The translations under genes were made by a program, and so were the position numbers. Below, one piece after another: positions 1-6,610 of a DNA stretch of 16,306 nucleotides (positions within the stretch are counted from its first letter, which is position 1; each line of letters begins with the position of its first letter). The stretch lies in assembly GCA_023447015.1 (NCBI GenBank), contig JAEXPG010000562.1, positions 1-16,306 on the forward strand, read 5' to 3'. A model generated the notes under the pieces. The model ran no database searches. It was given only the letters and a program-made list of their open reading frames with translations, and had not been told where the DNA came from. The DNA is from Verrucomicrobiota bacterium. GTDB taxonomy: Bacteria > Verrucomicrobiota > Verrucomicrobiia > Opitutales > Opitutaceae.

Positions 1-2
1 TC

Positions 3-158
3 CAGTTGATCCGCGTCGGCGCGTTCCAGGGCGCGCCGATCACGGAGGTGCTGCGCTACCGGGTGAAGTTCAAGTTCCTGGTCAATCCGGACCTCACGCG
101 AAACGGGCGGTATCCGACCGCGGTCGCTGCGTTCCAAGTCGAAGCCGTCAAAACCTGA
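3..158 (+). CDS. C-terminal fragment of a possible VirB8/TrbF-like conjugation protein (partial, 5' end outside window)
   Basis: Fifty-one codons are open from the window edge to a TGA at 156-158. The visible tail alternates hydrophobic and polar residues as in beta strands (LRYRVKFKFLVNPDL, then FQVEAVKT). I do not recognise it from sequence alone. The VirB8-like call rests on gene order: the next two genes look like VirB9-like and VirB10-like proteins, and VirB8/TrbF commonly precedes them in type IV secretion loci. It ends 11 bp before the next start, whose GAGGAG ribosome site overlaps the stop region, so the two genes are probably cotranscribed. Any other upstream T4SS subunit with a beta-rich C-terminus would fit equally well. 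Confidence 0.45.
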   Translation, partial: QLIRVGAFQGAPITEVLRYRVKFKFLVNPDLTRNGRYPTAVAAFQVEAVKT

Positions 159-169
159 GGAGACGTATC

Positions 170-1081
170 ATGGGGATGTGGAGAACAATCGCACTCCTGC
201 TCGGAGCCGCGACCGGGCTGACAGCGCAACCGATCCGGGAATTCCCGCTCGATCCGCGGCAAGCGGTCGATCTGCCGGTGTCCCGTGAGGTCACGACCGT
301 CGTGTTCCCCGGTCCGCTCTCGGCCGTCGCCGGCGCCGACATGCTGATCGAGAACGGCAAAGCCGCCGTCGACGTCGAAGAGGGAACGCCGCTGCGCTTC
401 CACGTCACCCACGCGCCCGGCGCCAACTTCATCCTCGTTCGCAGTCTCGCACCGGATGCTGCCGCGCGACTGACCGCCATCTACGAAGGCTCCGCCTACG
501 TGATCGAACTGCGCACCGTCGCCGCGAACTCCGTCGCCAGCGCGGTCTTCAAGCGGCCGACAGCTCCGGCGGCGGTACGCGTCGAGAGCCCGCCCGACGC
601 GGTGAAGTTTTCACCGCGCATCGGCCTGAGCCTCCTGGATCGAGCCCGCGCCTACCCGGTGCTCGTCCGCTCGGTGCCGAAAGCCGTCGAAGGCGTGACC
701 CTCCGCGCGCAGAACCGAAAGGTCGTCCTGCCCGATCTCGAAGTCACGGTTCAGGAAGTCTACCGATTCTCGAAGGAGGACGCCGTCGTGTTTCTCCTCC
801 AGCTCAAGAACACGACGGATGCCGTGCTCGATCTCGCGCCGAGCACCTTCGCCGCCCGCGTCGCGCAGGAACGTTTTCAGCAATCGATCGCCAACGGCCC
901 GCGCACGCTCGCCCCGGGCGAGAGCGCCGACGCCGAGTTCGCCGTGGTCGGCATGCCCGATGGCACGCGCAACGACCTCAGCGCCGACAACGCGTTCACC
1001 ATCCTGATCGACTCCGCGCGCCGCGGCGCACCCGTGGCGGCCGTCGCGGAAGTGACGCCGGCCAAGGAGGGGACGCCATGA
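170..1081 (+). CDS. Secreted VirB9/TraN-like type IV secretion outer-membrane component
   Basis: A 303-aa protein with a short Sec signal peptide (MGMWRTIALLLGAATGLTAQ, cleavage near residue 19-20). Residues about 22-130 are a beta-rich domain with the VirB9 N-terminal pattern: a leading 'DPR' stretch, a 'TTVVFPGP' strand, then 'FILVR' and 'AYVIELRT' strands. Residues about 185-285 form a second beta sandwich ('VQEVYRFSKEDAVVFLLQLKN' region) that recalls the C-terminal domain of VirB9 and of Bacteroidetes TraN. VirB9 proteins form the periplasmic/outer-membrane core ring with VirB10 and a VirB7 lipoprotein. The ATG at 170 has GAGGAG 7 bp upstream; a second ATG two codons later is possible. 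The stop overlaps the next start (ATGA). The family call is from motif pattern plus position next to a VirB10-like gene; divergence is high. Confidence 0.6.
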   Translation: MGMWRTIALLLGAATGLTAQPIREFPLDPRQAVDLPVSREVTTVVFPGPLSAVAGADMLIENGKAAVDVEEGTPLRFHVTHAPGANFILVRSLAPDAAARLTAIYEGSAYVIELRTVAANSVASAVFKRPTAPAAVRVESPPDAVKFSPRIGLSLLDRARAYPVLVRSVPKAVEGVTLRAQNRKVVLPDLEVTVQEVYRFSKEDAVVFLLQLKNTTDAVLDLAPSTFAARVAQERFQQSIANGPRTLAPGESADAEFAVVGMPDGTRNDLSADNAFTILIDSARRGAPVAAVAEVTPAKEGTP

Positions 1082-2214
1082 ACCCGCGCAGCCTCGCCCG
1101 GTTTCTGAAGAGCAAGTTCGGGCTCTTCGTGATCTTCGTCGCGGTCCTTTTCACGGGCCTGTGGATCTACAGCCGCCACCAGGCCGGCGTGCGCGAGGCG
1201 GAGAAACTCGCCGCGCAGAGCCGCAAGAAGGTCGAACTCGGCCAGATGCGGATGCCGCTGAACCAAGGACTCGAGAACGGCCTGCCGCAACAGGCGCGCC
1301 CGGCAGGCGAGTCGACGAGCGAGAAGCCGGCCCCGGGCAACGGAATCGTGCCGTTCCGGCCGGCGGTCCCTGCCACGGCCGAAGCTCCTGGCGCGAAAGC
1401 GGGCGCGAACACGCGCCCAGCCCCGAAACAGGAGCCAAAGCCGCGCAAGATCCGTGTCGCGTCCCTGCTCGCGAGCTACGACGCGTCCTCCGCGCCGGCG
1501 GTGCGGATGGAGCCGCAGGCGCCCGAGCGCTTCATCCCGTTCGGCACGCTGCTGAAGTGCAAACTCGTGAACACCGTCGACAGCGCGAACCTCGAAACGC
1601 CGGTCATCGCGCTCCTGCTGGAGGATGTCTGGCAGAACGGGAAGCTAGTCATTCCGGCGAACACACTCGTGCACGGGATAGCGCGCGCCGGCCGACTGCG
1701 CGACCGCGTCACGGCCAACGGCTCGTGGCGCTTCGTCTGGCAGGACGGGCGCGAGCTGCCGTTCCACGGCGTGGCGCTGGATCGCGAATACGACCACGAA
1801 GTCGACGGCTATGGCATCACCGATGGCTCGGGCGGGATCAAAGGCCGGCTCATGTCGAGCGACGACCTGCAGGAGCTGAAACTGCTCGCCGCCTCCGCGC
1901 TCAGCGGCTTCGCCCGCGGGACGCAGGACCGCACGCAGACCGCGCTCGGCACGACGATCACCGGCTCGGTCTCCAACGGCGTACGCGAAGGCGCGGGTGA
2001 TGTGTTCGATCTCTATGCCCAGCGCACGCTCAAGGACATCGAAGAGAACGGCTACTTCGTCCGCGTCGCCGCCGGGAAGGAATTCTACGTCTACGTGCTG
2101 GAGGCGGTCGATCCGCACAAGGCCAGCCTGGCCGGGATCAGGCAAACGGCTGCCGCCCTCGTCCCGCCGGACGGCGCCGCCCAACCGTCTTCACCGAACC
2201 CAACGAAAGGATGA
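1078..2214 (+). CDS. VirB10/TrbI-like conjugal transfer protein
   Basis: A 378-aa bitopic inner-membrane protein. It has a short basic cytoplasmic N-terminus, one transmembrane helix at about residues 14-32 (LFVIFVAVLFTGLWIYS), a Pro/Ala-rich periplasmic linker at about 60-125, and a C-terminal beta-barrel domain from about 150 to 355. That domain shows the VirB10 order: 'IPFGTLLKCKLVNTVDS', 'PVIALLLEDVW', 'LVIPANTLVHGIA', then 'WRFVWQDGRELPFHGVALD'. An Ala/Gly-rich stretch at about 264-300 corresponds to the antenna region that spans the outer membrane in VirB10. VirB10 links inner- and outer-membrane parts of the T4SS channel. A strong ribosome site, AAGGAGG at 1064-1070, precedes the ATG. 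The gene overlaps both neighbours by ATGA, typical of translational coupling. Confidence 0.8.
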   Translation: MNPRSLARFLKSKFGLFVIFVAVLFTGLWIYSRHQAGVREAEKLAAQSRKKVELGQMRMPLNQGLENGLPQQARPAGESTSEKPAPGNGIVPFRPAVPATAEAPGAKAGANTRPAPKQEPKPRKIRVASLLASYDASSAPAVRMEPQAPERFIPFGTLLKCKLVNTVDSANLETPVIALLLEDVWQNGKLVIPANTLVHGIARAGRLRDRVTANGSWRFVWQDGRELPFHGVALDREYDHEVDGYGITDGSGGIKGRLMSSDDLQELKLLAASALSGFARGTQDRTQTALGTTITGSVSNGVREGAGDVFDLYAQRTLKDIEENGYFVRVAAGKEFYVYVLEAVDPHKASLAGIRQTAAALVPPDGAAQPSSPNPTKG

Positions 2215-2750
2215 CCGTGCGCTTCTCCGGACTTCTCCTCCTCCCCCTCCTCGCAACCGGTTGCACCTCCACGCGTCCTGCGGCCGTGCACGCCCCCGAG
2301 ACCGCGCCGGTCGCGGCGCTCTCTCCGACCAAGGTCGTCGAGACGCGTTACGAGGTACGAGGCTACCGCGATCCCGCCAACCCCGCGGTGCGCCACGAAC
2401 CGCACGCCGTTTTCCGGCGCACGCGCGTGCCGCTCAACGCGGCAGACGAGTTGGCGACCGCCCCGCGTACCTCGGCTCCGCCGGCAAGTGTCGCACCGTT
2501 GCCGGCGAGCGCCGAGCTGGCCGCCGAACTCGCGACGCAACGCGAGATCACCGGAGCCATCCGGGCGATGCAGGCTTCGGTTGCCGAAACCGAGAAGCAG
2601 ATGCAGGAGCAGTACGCACTGCTGCTGCGCCAAAGCGCCGAGGTGCTCAAGGCGCACAAGCAGATGGAAGCCGGGCGCCGTCAGGAGCAAAGCGCCCCGG
2701 CCGCCGCGCCCGTCGCCACCACGGCGGGCAGTGCGGCCGCCACCTGGTAA
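2211..2750 (+). CDS. Coiled-coil lipoprotein of the T4SS operon
   Basis: A 179-aa protein with a lipoprotein signal peptide: MTVRFSGLLLLPLLATGC, lipobox LATGC-like with acylated Cys18. The mature part is low-complexity (Ala/Pro/Arg) to about residue 100, then predicted helical and coiled coil at about 102-165, rich in Glu, Gln and Lys (for example 'ETEKQMQEQYALLL'). Its place just after the VirB10-like gene, with an ATGA overlap, suggests a VirB7/TrbH-like lipoprotein stabilising the core complex, but it is much longer than VirB7 (about 50-60 aa) and I see no family motif. The function is inferred from position. It ends 8 bp before the ATPase gene. Confidence 0.65.
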   Translation: MTVRFSGLLLLPLLATGCTSTRPAAVHAPETAPVAALSPTKVVETRYEVRGYRDPANPAVRHEPHAVFRRTRVPLNAADELATAPRTSAPPASVAPLPASAELAAELATQREITGAIRAMQASVAETEKQMQEQYALLLRQSAEVLKAHKQMEAGRRQEQSAPAAAPVATTAGSAAATW

Positions 2751-2758
2751 CCCGCCGC

Positions 2759-3673
2759 ATGAATCTCACGGATACCCAACGCGAAAGCCTCCGCACGTTG
2801 CCCGCGAGATTGAAGGCGGTCATCACCGGGCAGGATCACGCCATCGGTTTGGTTGCCGAGCGACTGCAACACGGCGAACTCGGACTGACGTCGCCCGGTC
2901 GGCCGAAGGCGAGTTTCCTCTTCCTCGGCCCGACCGGCGTCGGGAAGACCGAACTCACGCTGCGTTTCACGGAGGATCTGATCGGACCGGAGCGCGTGGT
3001 CCGCCTGGACATGTCCGAGTATCAGACCGCGGACCGCCTGGCTCTGTTGCTCGGGACGAGCGAAGAGCCGGGGCGGATCGCCGAGGGCTTCGACGGCTGC
3101 GCGGGCCGCGGCACTCTGCTCTTCGACGAAATCGAGAAGGCGCACCCGCGCGTTCTCGATGTGCTCCTCCAGTTGCTCGATGCCGCTCGCCTCACGACCG
3201 GCCGCAACCGCGTGTTGGACTTCTCCGCGTGGTATATCGTCCTCACGAGCAACATCGGTGCACAGCGGATCATGACGATGCGCAAGTCGAAGTACGAGAC
3301 GATGGAGCGGCTCGTACGGCAGGATGCCCAGCGCGAACTGCGGCCCGAGATCTTCGCCCGCATCACCGTCACCGTCGTCTTCAACCGCCTCGACTACGAG
3401 GCTCAGTGCGCAATTGCCGGCGGCATGATCACGAAGGAATGCGCGGCGCTCGGCGCCCGCGGCTTCGTCGTCACGCCCGAGCCCGCCGTGTCCGACATCG
3501 TGATCCAGCGCGGTTACCACGAACGCCTCGGCGCCCGGCCGATGCGCGACGCCACGGAGCTGCTGGTCCGCAACGCCCTCGCGCACGACCTGCTGCGCGG
3601 CGGCGCCGGCACCGGCCGCCTGCGCCCCGGCGAGAATGGCCGGCAACTTGAACTGGCGCCCCGCTGCCCCTGA
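2759..3673 (+). CDS. Single-module ClpB-type AAA+ ATPase in the transfer operon
   Basis: A 304-aa AAA+ protein of the AAA_2/ClpB D2 type. Walker A is GPTGVGKT (residues 57-64), Walker B is LLFDE with Asp123-Glu124 followed by the 'IEKAHP' that is diagnostic of Clp/HSP100 proteins. Sensor 1 lies in 'VLTSNIGAQ' and sensor 2 Arg in 'LGARPMRDATE' near residue 260. It lacks the ClpB N-domain, the D1 module and the middle coiled coil (full ClpB is about 860 aa), so it equals one D2 ring module. The role is probably ATP-driven remodelling or unfolding of a substrate linked to conjugation; this is inference, as ClpB-like genes are not standard T4SS subunits. The ATG at 2759 begins just before the conserved 'GQDHAIG' element; no ribosome site is visible. 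The open frame upstream of 2759 is a shadow of the two preceding genes. Confidence 0.85.
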   Translation: MNLTDTQRESLRTLPARLKAVITGQDHAIGLVAERLQHGELGLTSPGRPKASFLFLGPTGVGKTELTLRFTEDLIGPERVVRLDMSEYQTADRLALLLGTSEEPGRIAEGFDGCAGRGTLLFDEIEKAHPRVLDVLLQLLDAARLTTGRNRVLDFSAWYIVLTSNIGAQRIMTMRKSKYETMERLVRQDAQRELRPEIFARITVTVVFNRLDYEAQCAIAGGMITKECAALGARGFVVTPEPAVSDIVIQRGYHERLGARPMRDATELLVRNALAHDLLRGGAGTGRLRPGENGRQLELAPRCP

Positions 3674-3675
3674 CC

Positions 3676-4410
3676 ATGTCGCCACCCTCAAACCTACCGT
3701 TCCGGGTCGTGATCCTCAAGTCGGACCGCCTCTACGGTGAGATGCTCGCCCGGCTCGTGAAACAGTTCCGGCGCGGAGCCCAGGTCGATGTGTACCAGAA
3801 GGGCTTTGACGCCCTCGAAGCCATTCAGACCGCGAAGCCCGACCTCTTCATCACCGGCGCCCACGTCGAGGACATGGACGGTCTCGAACACCTCGAACCC
3901 TTCGGCGATGGCCGGCTGCCGATCCTTGTCGTGACCTCGCGTCACGACGCGCGCACGCTCTCGCTCCTCCGCGGGCTGCGCTACAACGGCCTCTTCGATG
4001 TGCACCGCGATGGTCACACCAACTTCAACAAAGCACTTGAGACGGTGATCGAAGGACGGGCGTATATCAGCGAAACGTTTCAGCCGCACATCAAGCGGCC
4101 CCGTCGGGTCACCCTCGATGAACTGACCCCGAGAGAAGAAATGGTCCTGTCGGCGGTCGGCGACGGCTCCGACGACCATCAGGCGGCCGAACGGCTCAGC
4201 GTCTCGTCGCATACCGTCAACACGCACCGCAAATCGATCATGGGAAAGCTCGGCCTGCACCACAAAGGAGAGTTGGTCTGCTTTGCGATGCAGATGGGCT
4301 ACGTGCACGTCACGCCAGAGCGCGTCACCTACCCGGGCTTCGAACGCAGCCTGTTCAAGAAACAGAGGGAGCAAATAACACCAAAGACCGGAGACGCCAA
4401 ACCGTCGTGA
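3676..4410 (+). CDS. LuxR/NarL-type regulator with degenerate receiver domain
   Basis: A 244-aa two-domain regulator. Residues about 9-130 match a receiver fold, but the phosphorylation site is missing: the usual acidic pair after strand 1 is Lys15-Ser16, the phospho-acceptor Asp is Gly61 ('LFITGAHVEDMDG'), and the conserved Lys is His110/Arg111. Thr87 or Ser88 after strand 4 is kept. Residues about 150-208 are a typical LuxR helix-turn-helix ('LTPREEMVL', 'AERLSVSSHTVNTHRKSIMGKLG'). It should therefore bind DNA without aspartate phosphorylation, perhaps constitutively or through protein contacts. It starts 2 bp after the ATPase stop and ends the operon, so it may regulate the transfer genes; that target is inferred. 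The regulator call is firm. Confidence 0.85.
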   Translation: MSPPSNLPFRVVILKSDRLYGEMLARLVKQFRRGAQVDVYQKGFDALEAIQTAKPDLFITGAHVEDMDGLEHLEPFGDGRLPILVVTSRHDARTLSLLRGLRYNGLFDVHRDGHTNFNKALETVIEGRAYISETFQPHIKRPRRVTLDELTPREEMVLSAVGDGSDDHQAAERLSVSSHTVNTHRKSIMGKLGLHHKGELVCFAMQMGYVHVTPERVTYPGFERSLFKKQREQITPKTGDAKPS

Positions 4411-4497
4411 GCACACATGGAACGAGGCCGCCTTTCGGGCCAGCCTCGCGCACGACTCGGCAACCCAGGCGTCGGTTCGGCATTGCGGGACCGCCCG

Positions 4498-4530
4498 AGC
4501 GATTTCCCAGACACTGTCCGGGAAATCGCT
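4498..4530. repeat. 33-bp near-perfect palindrome at the cargo boundary
   Basis: The two 16-base arms around a central C (4514) pair at 15 of 16 positions. The left arm is AGCGATTTCCCAGACA and the single mismatch is A4509 against C4519. The outer 11 bp pair perfectly. No U-run follows, so it is not a classical intrinsic terminator. The design, long perfect outer arms around a short centre, fits a recombinase core site, abutted inverted element ends, or a strong operator. Confidence 0.8.
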
Positions 4531-4658
4531 GAGTCCGCAAAACGCCGGACACCGTCAGAAATTTCCACGGTAGCGTCTGCTGCGTTCACAGGAGCGCCCA
4601 CGCGAACAGCGAGGAGGAAGTGCGCACAAATCACCCTAGCCGAAGGCCGCCCTTCCCG

Positions 4659-4691
4659 TTGACGACACCATTGCTGGTGTGGCGCTACTTC
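4659..4691 (+). promoter_or_regulatory. Candidate MerR-type metal promoter/operator
   Basis: TTGACG (4659-4664) is followed at once by a perfect dyad, ACACCA-TTGC-TGGTGT (4665-4680), and then by a poor -10 candidate, CTACTT or TACTTC, at a 20-21-bp spacing. This copies the layout of MerR-family promoters such as zntA, where a 16-bp dyad starts right after the -35 box in an overlong spacer. The weak -10 and the lack of a MerR-family gene in the window lower confidence. It would give the efflux operon a leader of roughly 100 nt. Confidence 0.35.
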
Positions 4692-4762
4692 TCTCTTGAT
4701 TGGATACAAGCTCCACTACCGTGGTCGCTTCTGACTCGGCATCGGTCGGAGCATCAGAGGAG

Positions 4763-4791
4763 TTGACAAACGGTATTAGCTTCCCTTCGTA
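4763..4791 (+). promoter_or_regulatory. Candidate sigma70-type promoter at the start of the cargo operon
   Basis: A perfect TTGACA (4763-4768) is followed 17 bp later by TTCGTA (4786-4791), a poor -10. Transcription from it would begin at about the ATG at 4798, which implies a leaderless message. An imperfect dyad, CGGTA (4771-4775) with TACCG (4790-4794), overlaps the spacer. It is an alternative to the upstream dyad promoter. Confidence 0.3.
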
Positions 4792-4797
4792 CCGCTC

Positions 4798-5199
4798 ATG
4801 TCCGTTCTCCGCCGCCTCACTGGTTTTCTGCTTCTAGCCGTCTGGCTAGTAGCGACCCAGCACTGCGGATTGGAGGCGGCGGATCTGATCCAAACAGGTT
4901 CGGATGACGGGTCCGCACCATTGTGTTGCACCAGCAGCGGCCCATGCACCCATGATGGCTGCACGTTGGTCGAACGCGGATCCTTTCCGTCGTCGAGCTC
5001 GACTGTAAAGGTTACCGCTCCGGTGCTCCACGAGGGCCTCTGCATCTTGTGCGCCCATCTGCTGGTGCCGGTGATGCTCTCCGAGCCGCTCCCGGGATTC
5101 ACGCAAGGAGACCTGGAACCTCTTGGTTGGGTGCCCACGTGGCATTTTGAGCGCCGGGCGGCACAGTCGCCGCGTGCTCCTTCGGTGATTCAGGCCTGA
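4798..5199 (+). CDS. Secreted cysteine-rich protein leading the efflux operon
   Basis: A 133-aa protein with a Sec signal peptide (hydrophobic core LLLAVWLVA at residues 11-19, probable cleavage in the Ala27-Ala28 area). It has seven cysteines at 23, 43, 44, 50, 55, 82 and 85, arranged as CC-x5-C-x4-C and CxxC, with His51, His79 and His87 near them. I recognise no family. Small Cys/His-rich secreted proteins beside CzcCBA-type pumps are plausible periplasmic metal-binding factors; that role is inferred. Some cysteines could instead form disulfides. The ATG has no Shine-Dalgarno sequence; it was chosen because it gives a complete signal peptide. A perfect hairpin follows the stop, and the outer-membrane factor gene starts 115 bp downstream. 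Confidence 0.7.
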   Translation: MSVLRRLTGFLLLAVWLVATQHCGLEAADLIQTGSDDGSAPLCCTSSGPCTHDGCTLVERGSFPSSSSTVKVTAPVLHEGLCILCAHLLVPVMLSEPLPGFTQGDLEPLGWVPTWHFERRAAQSPRAPSVIQA

Positions 5200-5200
5200 T

Positions 5201-5218
5201 CGGTCCCTGCGCGGACCG
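5201..5218 (+). terminator. Hairpin between the Cys-rich gene and the outer-membrane factor gene
   Basis: A perfect 6-bp stem, CGGTCC and GGACCG with loop CTGCGC, starts 1 bp after the TGA of the Cys-rich protein. Only a weak pyrimidine tract (CTTCTTTCC) follows about 10 bp later, so it is a possible attenuator, partial terminator or RNA-processing/stability element rather than a full intrinsic terminator. Confidence 0.4.
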
Positions 5219-5314
5219 GCCGGCCTTCTTTCCGTAACTGCGTCTGCGCGGCCTGCGCGACGCGTTCTCGGGCCTCGTTGCGCCCATTTTTCCGCACCCC
5301 TCCTTTCTTTTCCA

Positions 5315-6610
5315 ATGAAGTCATTCCCTTTTTCACTCCGTATCAGTCCGCTCGTCGGGCTCCTAATGCTCGCCACTTCTGCGCGGGCTCAGTTTACGCC
5401 GGAGCCATCCGCTTCCGCGTCAGTGCAAGCCATCGTCGGCGATATCATCGCCAAGAACCCGGAACTGGCCTTCTACGAGGCCGAGATCGCGGCAGCCAAG
5501 GCGGGTCGCAAGGCCGCCGGCACTCGCGAGAATCCAGAGCTCTCATTAAGCGTCGGTCGCAAACGAGTGACTGATGCCGGCGGCATTCTTGCCGGCGAAG
5601 GCACCGCCTGGTCGGTGTCTATCTCCCAGACATTCGAATGGCCCGGTCGCCTTGCGCTGCGCAAGGCCATCGCGAATCACGACATCGCCTTGGCGGAGCT
5701 GGGGCTGGCTCGGTTCCGCGCCGCGCTCGGCAATCGCGCCCGCACTTTGGCCTTTGGCCTGCATGCGGCGCACGAGCGCGCGGAGGCGACTGCCGAGGTC
5801 GCGGCTCGGTATCAGGCCTTGCGCGAGCTGTTCCTCGCCCGCGATCCGGGCGGTGTCACCCCCCTACTGGAGACACGCGTGATCGAAGCGCAGGAACTCA
5901 CGCTGCAACACCGTGCGACCGAGGCAAAACTCGCCGTTCAGGCCGCACTCGTGGAACTCAACCAGCTTCGCGGCTTGCCGGTGGATACGCCGGTCACGGT
6001 ATCCCAAGCTAGGCTCGCATTCAGGGCCACACCGGGGCTGGAGGAGCTGCTCACCGCCGCCCGGGAGAACAATTTCGAGTTTCGCTCTGCTCGCATCGAG
6101 CTGGAGCAACAGGGGCTGGTGGTCGCCCTTGCTCGGAACGAAGGGCGCCCGAGCTTCACGGTGAGCCCCTATTTCGCGCAAGAGACGGCTGGCGACAAAG
6201 AGCGCACCTATGGAGTTGGTTTCTCCCTTCCGCTCCCCATCAGCGGTCGTACCGGAGCAAACGTCGCCGCCGCTGAGGCGCGGCGTCGGCAGGCTGAGAC
6301 GGCGGTGCTGGTTGCGCAGCGCAACATGGAGCGCGAGGTGATCACCGCTGCGCACCGTTTTGCGGCCAAGCTCGCCGAGACAGCGAAGTGGGCGCCGGAT
6401 GCGGCGAGCAAGTTCCGCGACTCCGCCGAACTCGCCGACCGCCACTACCGCCTCGGCGCGGTGCCGATCTCGACCTACGTCGAACTGCAGAACTCCTATC
6501 TCGAAGCGATCGACGCTCTCTCCGAGACGCAGCAGGAGGCTCTCGAAGCGGGCAGCTCGCTCCAGCTTCTGACCGGTCTTGAACTGAACGCGGTGGAGAC
6601 CACGCCATGA
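5315..6610 (+). CDS. czcC: TolC-family outer-membrane factor of a CzcCBA-type efflux system
   Basis: A 431-aa protein with a signal peptide ending near 'TSARAQ' (residues 21-26) and two OEP repeats (about 35-225 and 240-425) of long amphipathic helices. Motifs usual for CzcC-like proteins include 'NPELSLSVG' and 'ISQTFEWPGR' in repeat 1, and 'VGFSLPLPISGR' with 'HYRLGAVPISTYVELQNSYLEA' in repeat 2. OEPs trimerise into the outer-membrane duct that receives metal from the RND pump. It overlaps the adaptor gene by ATGA, so the two are translationally coupled. No Shine-Dalgarno sequence precedes the ATG; a pyrimidine-rich tract (CCCTCCTTTCTTTTCC) lies there instead. The family is firm; the symbol is by operon context. 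Confidence 0.9.
   Translation: MKSFPFSLRISPLVGLLMLATSARAQFTPEPSASASVQAIVGDIIAKNPELAFYEAEIAAAKAGRKAAGTRENPELSLSVGRKRVTDAGGILAGEGTAWSVSISQTFEWPGRLALRKAIANHDIALAELGLARFRAALGNRARTLAFGLHAAHERAEATAEVAARYQALRELFLARDPGGVTPLLETRVIEAQELTLQHRATEAKLAVQAALVELNQLRGLPVDTPVTVSQARLAFRATPGLEELLTAARENNFEFRSARIELEQQGLVVALARNEGRPSFTVSPYFAQETAGDKERTYGVGFSLPLPISGRTGANVAAAEARRRQAETAVLVAQRNMEREVITAAHRFAAKLAETAKWAPDAASKFRDSAELADRHYRLGAVPISTYVELQNSYLEAIDALSETQQEALEAGSSLQLLTGLELNAVETTP

Larger units (their letters stand above)
4411..4797. other. Intergenic junction between the conjugation operon and the metal-resistance cargo
   Basis: This 387-bp stretch has no convincing gene. An 81-codon frame at 4417-4662 runs through it, but its composition is unlike a folded protein and it contains a large palindrome. 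The stretch holds a 33-bp near-palindrome (4498-4530), a partly related sequence at 4548-4566, a promoter-like dyad (4659-4691) and a TTGACA box (4763-4768). No T-tailed terminator follows the LuxR-type gene. Confidence 0.6.

Noticed and set aside
1997..2758. N-terminal extension of the AAA+ ATPase reading frame
   Set aside because: The frame is open upstream but overlaps the VirB10-like and lipoprotein genes and encodes an Arg/Pro-rich shadow. The ATG at 2759 gives a normal AAA+ start.
4417..4662. 81-codon + strand ORF in the junction region
   Set aside because: No ribosome site, low-complexity product, and it contains the 33-bp palindrome, which makes a noncoding role more likely.
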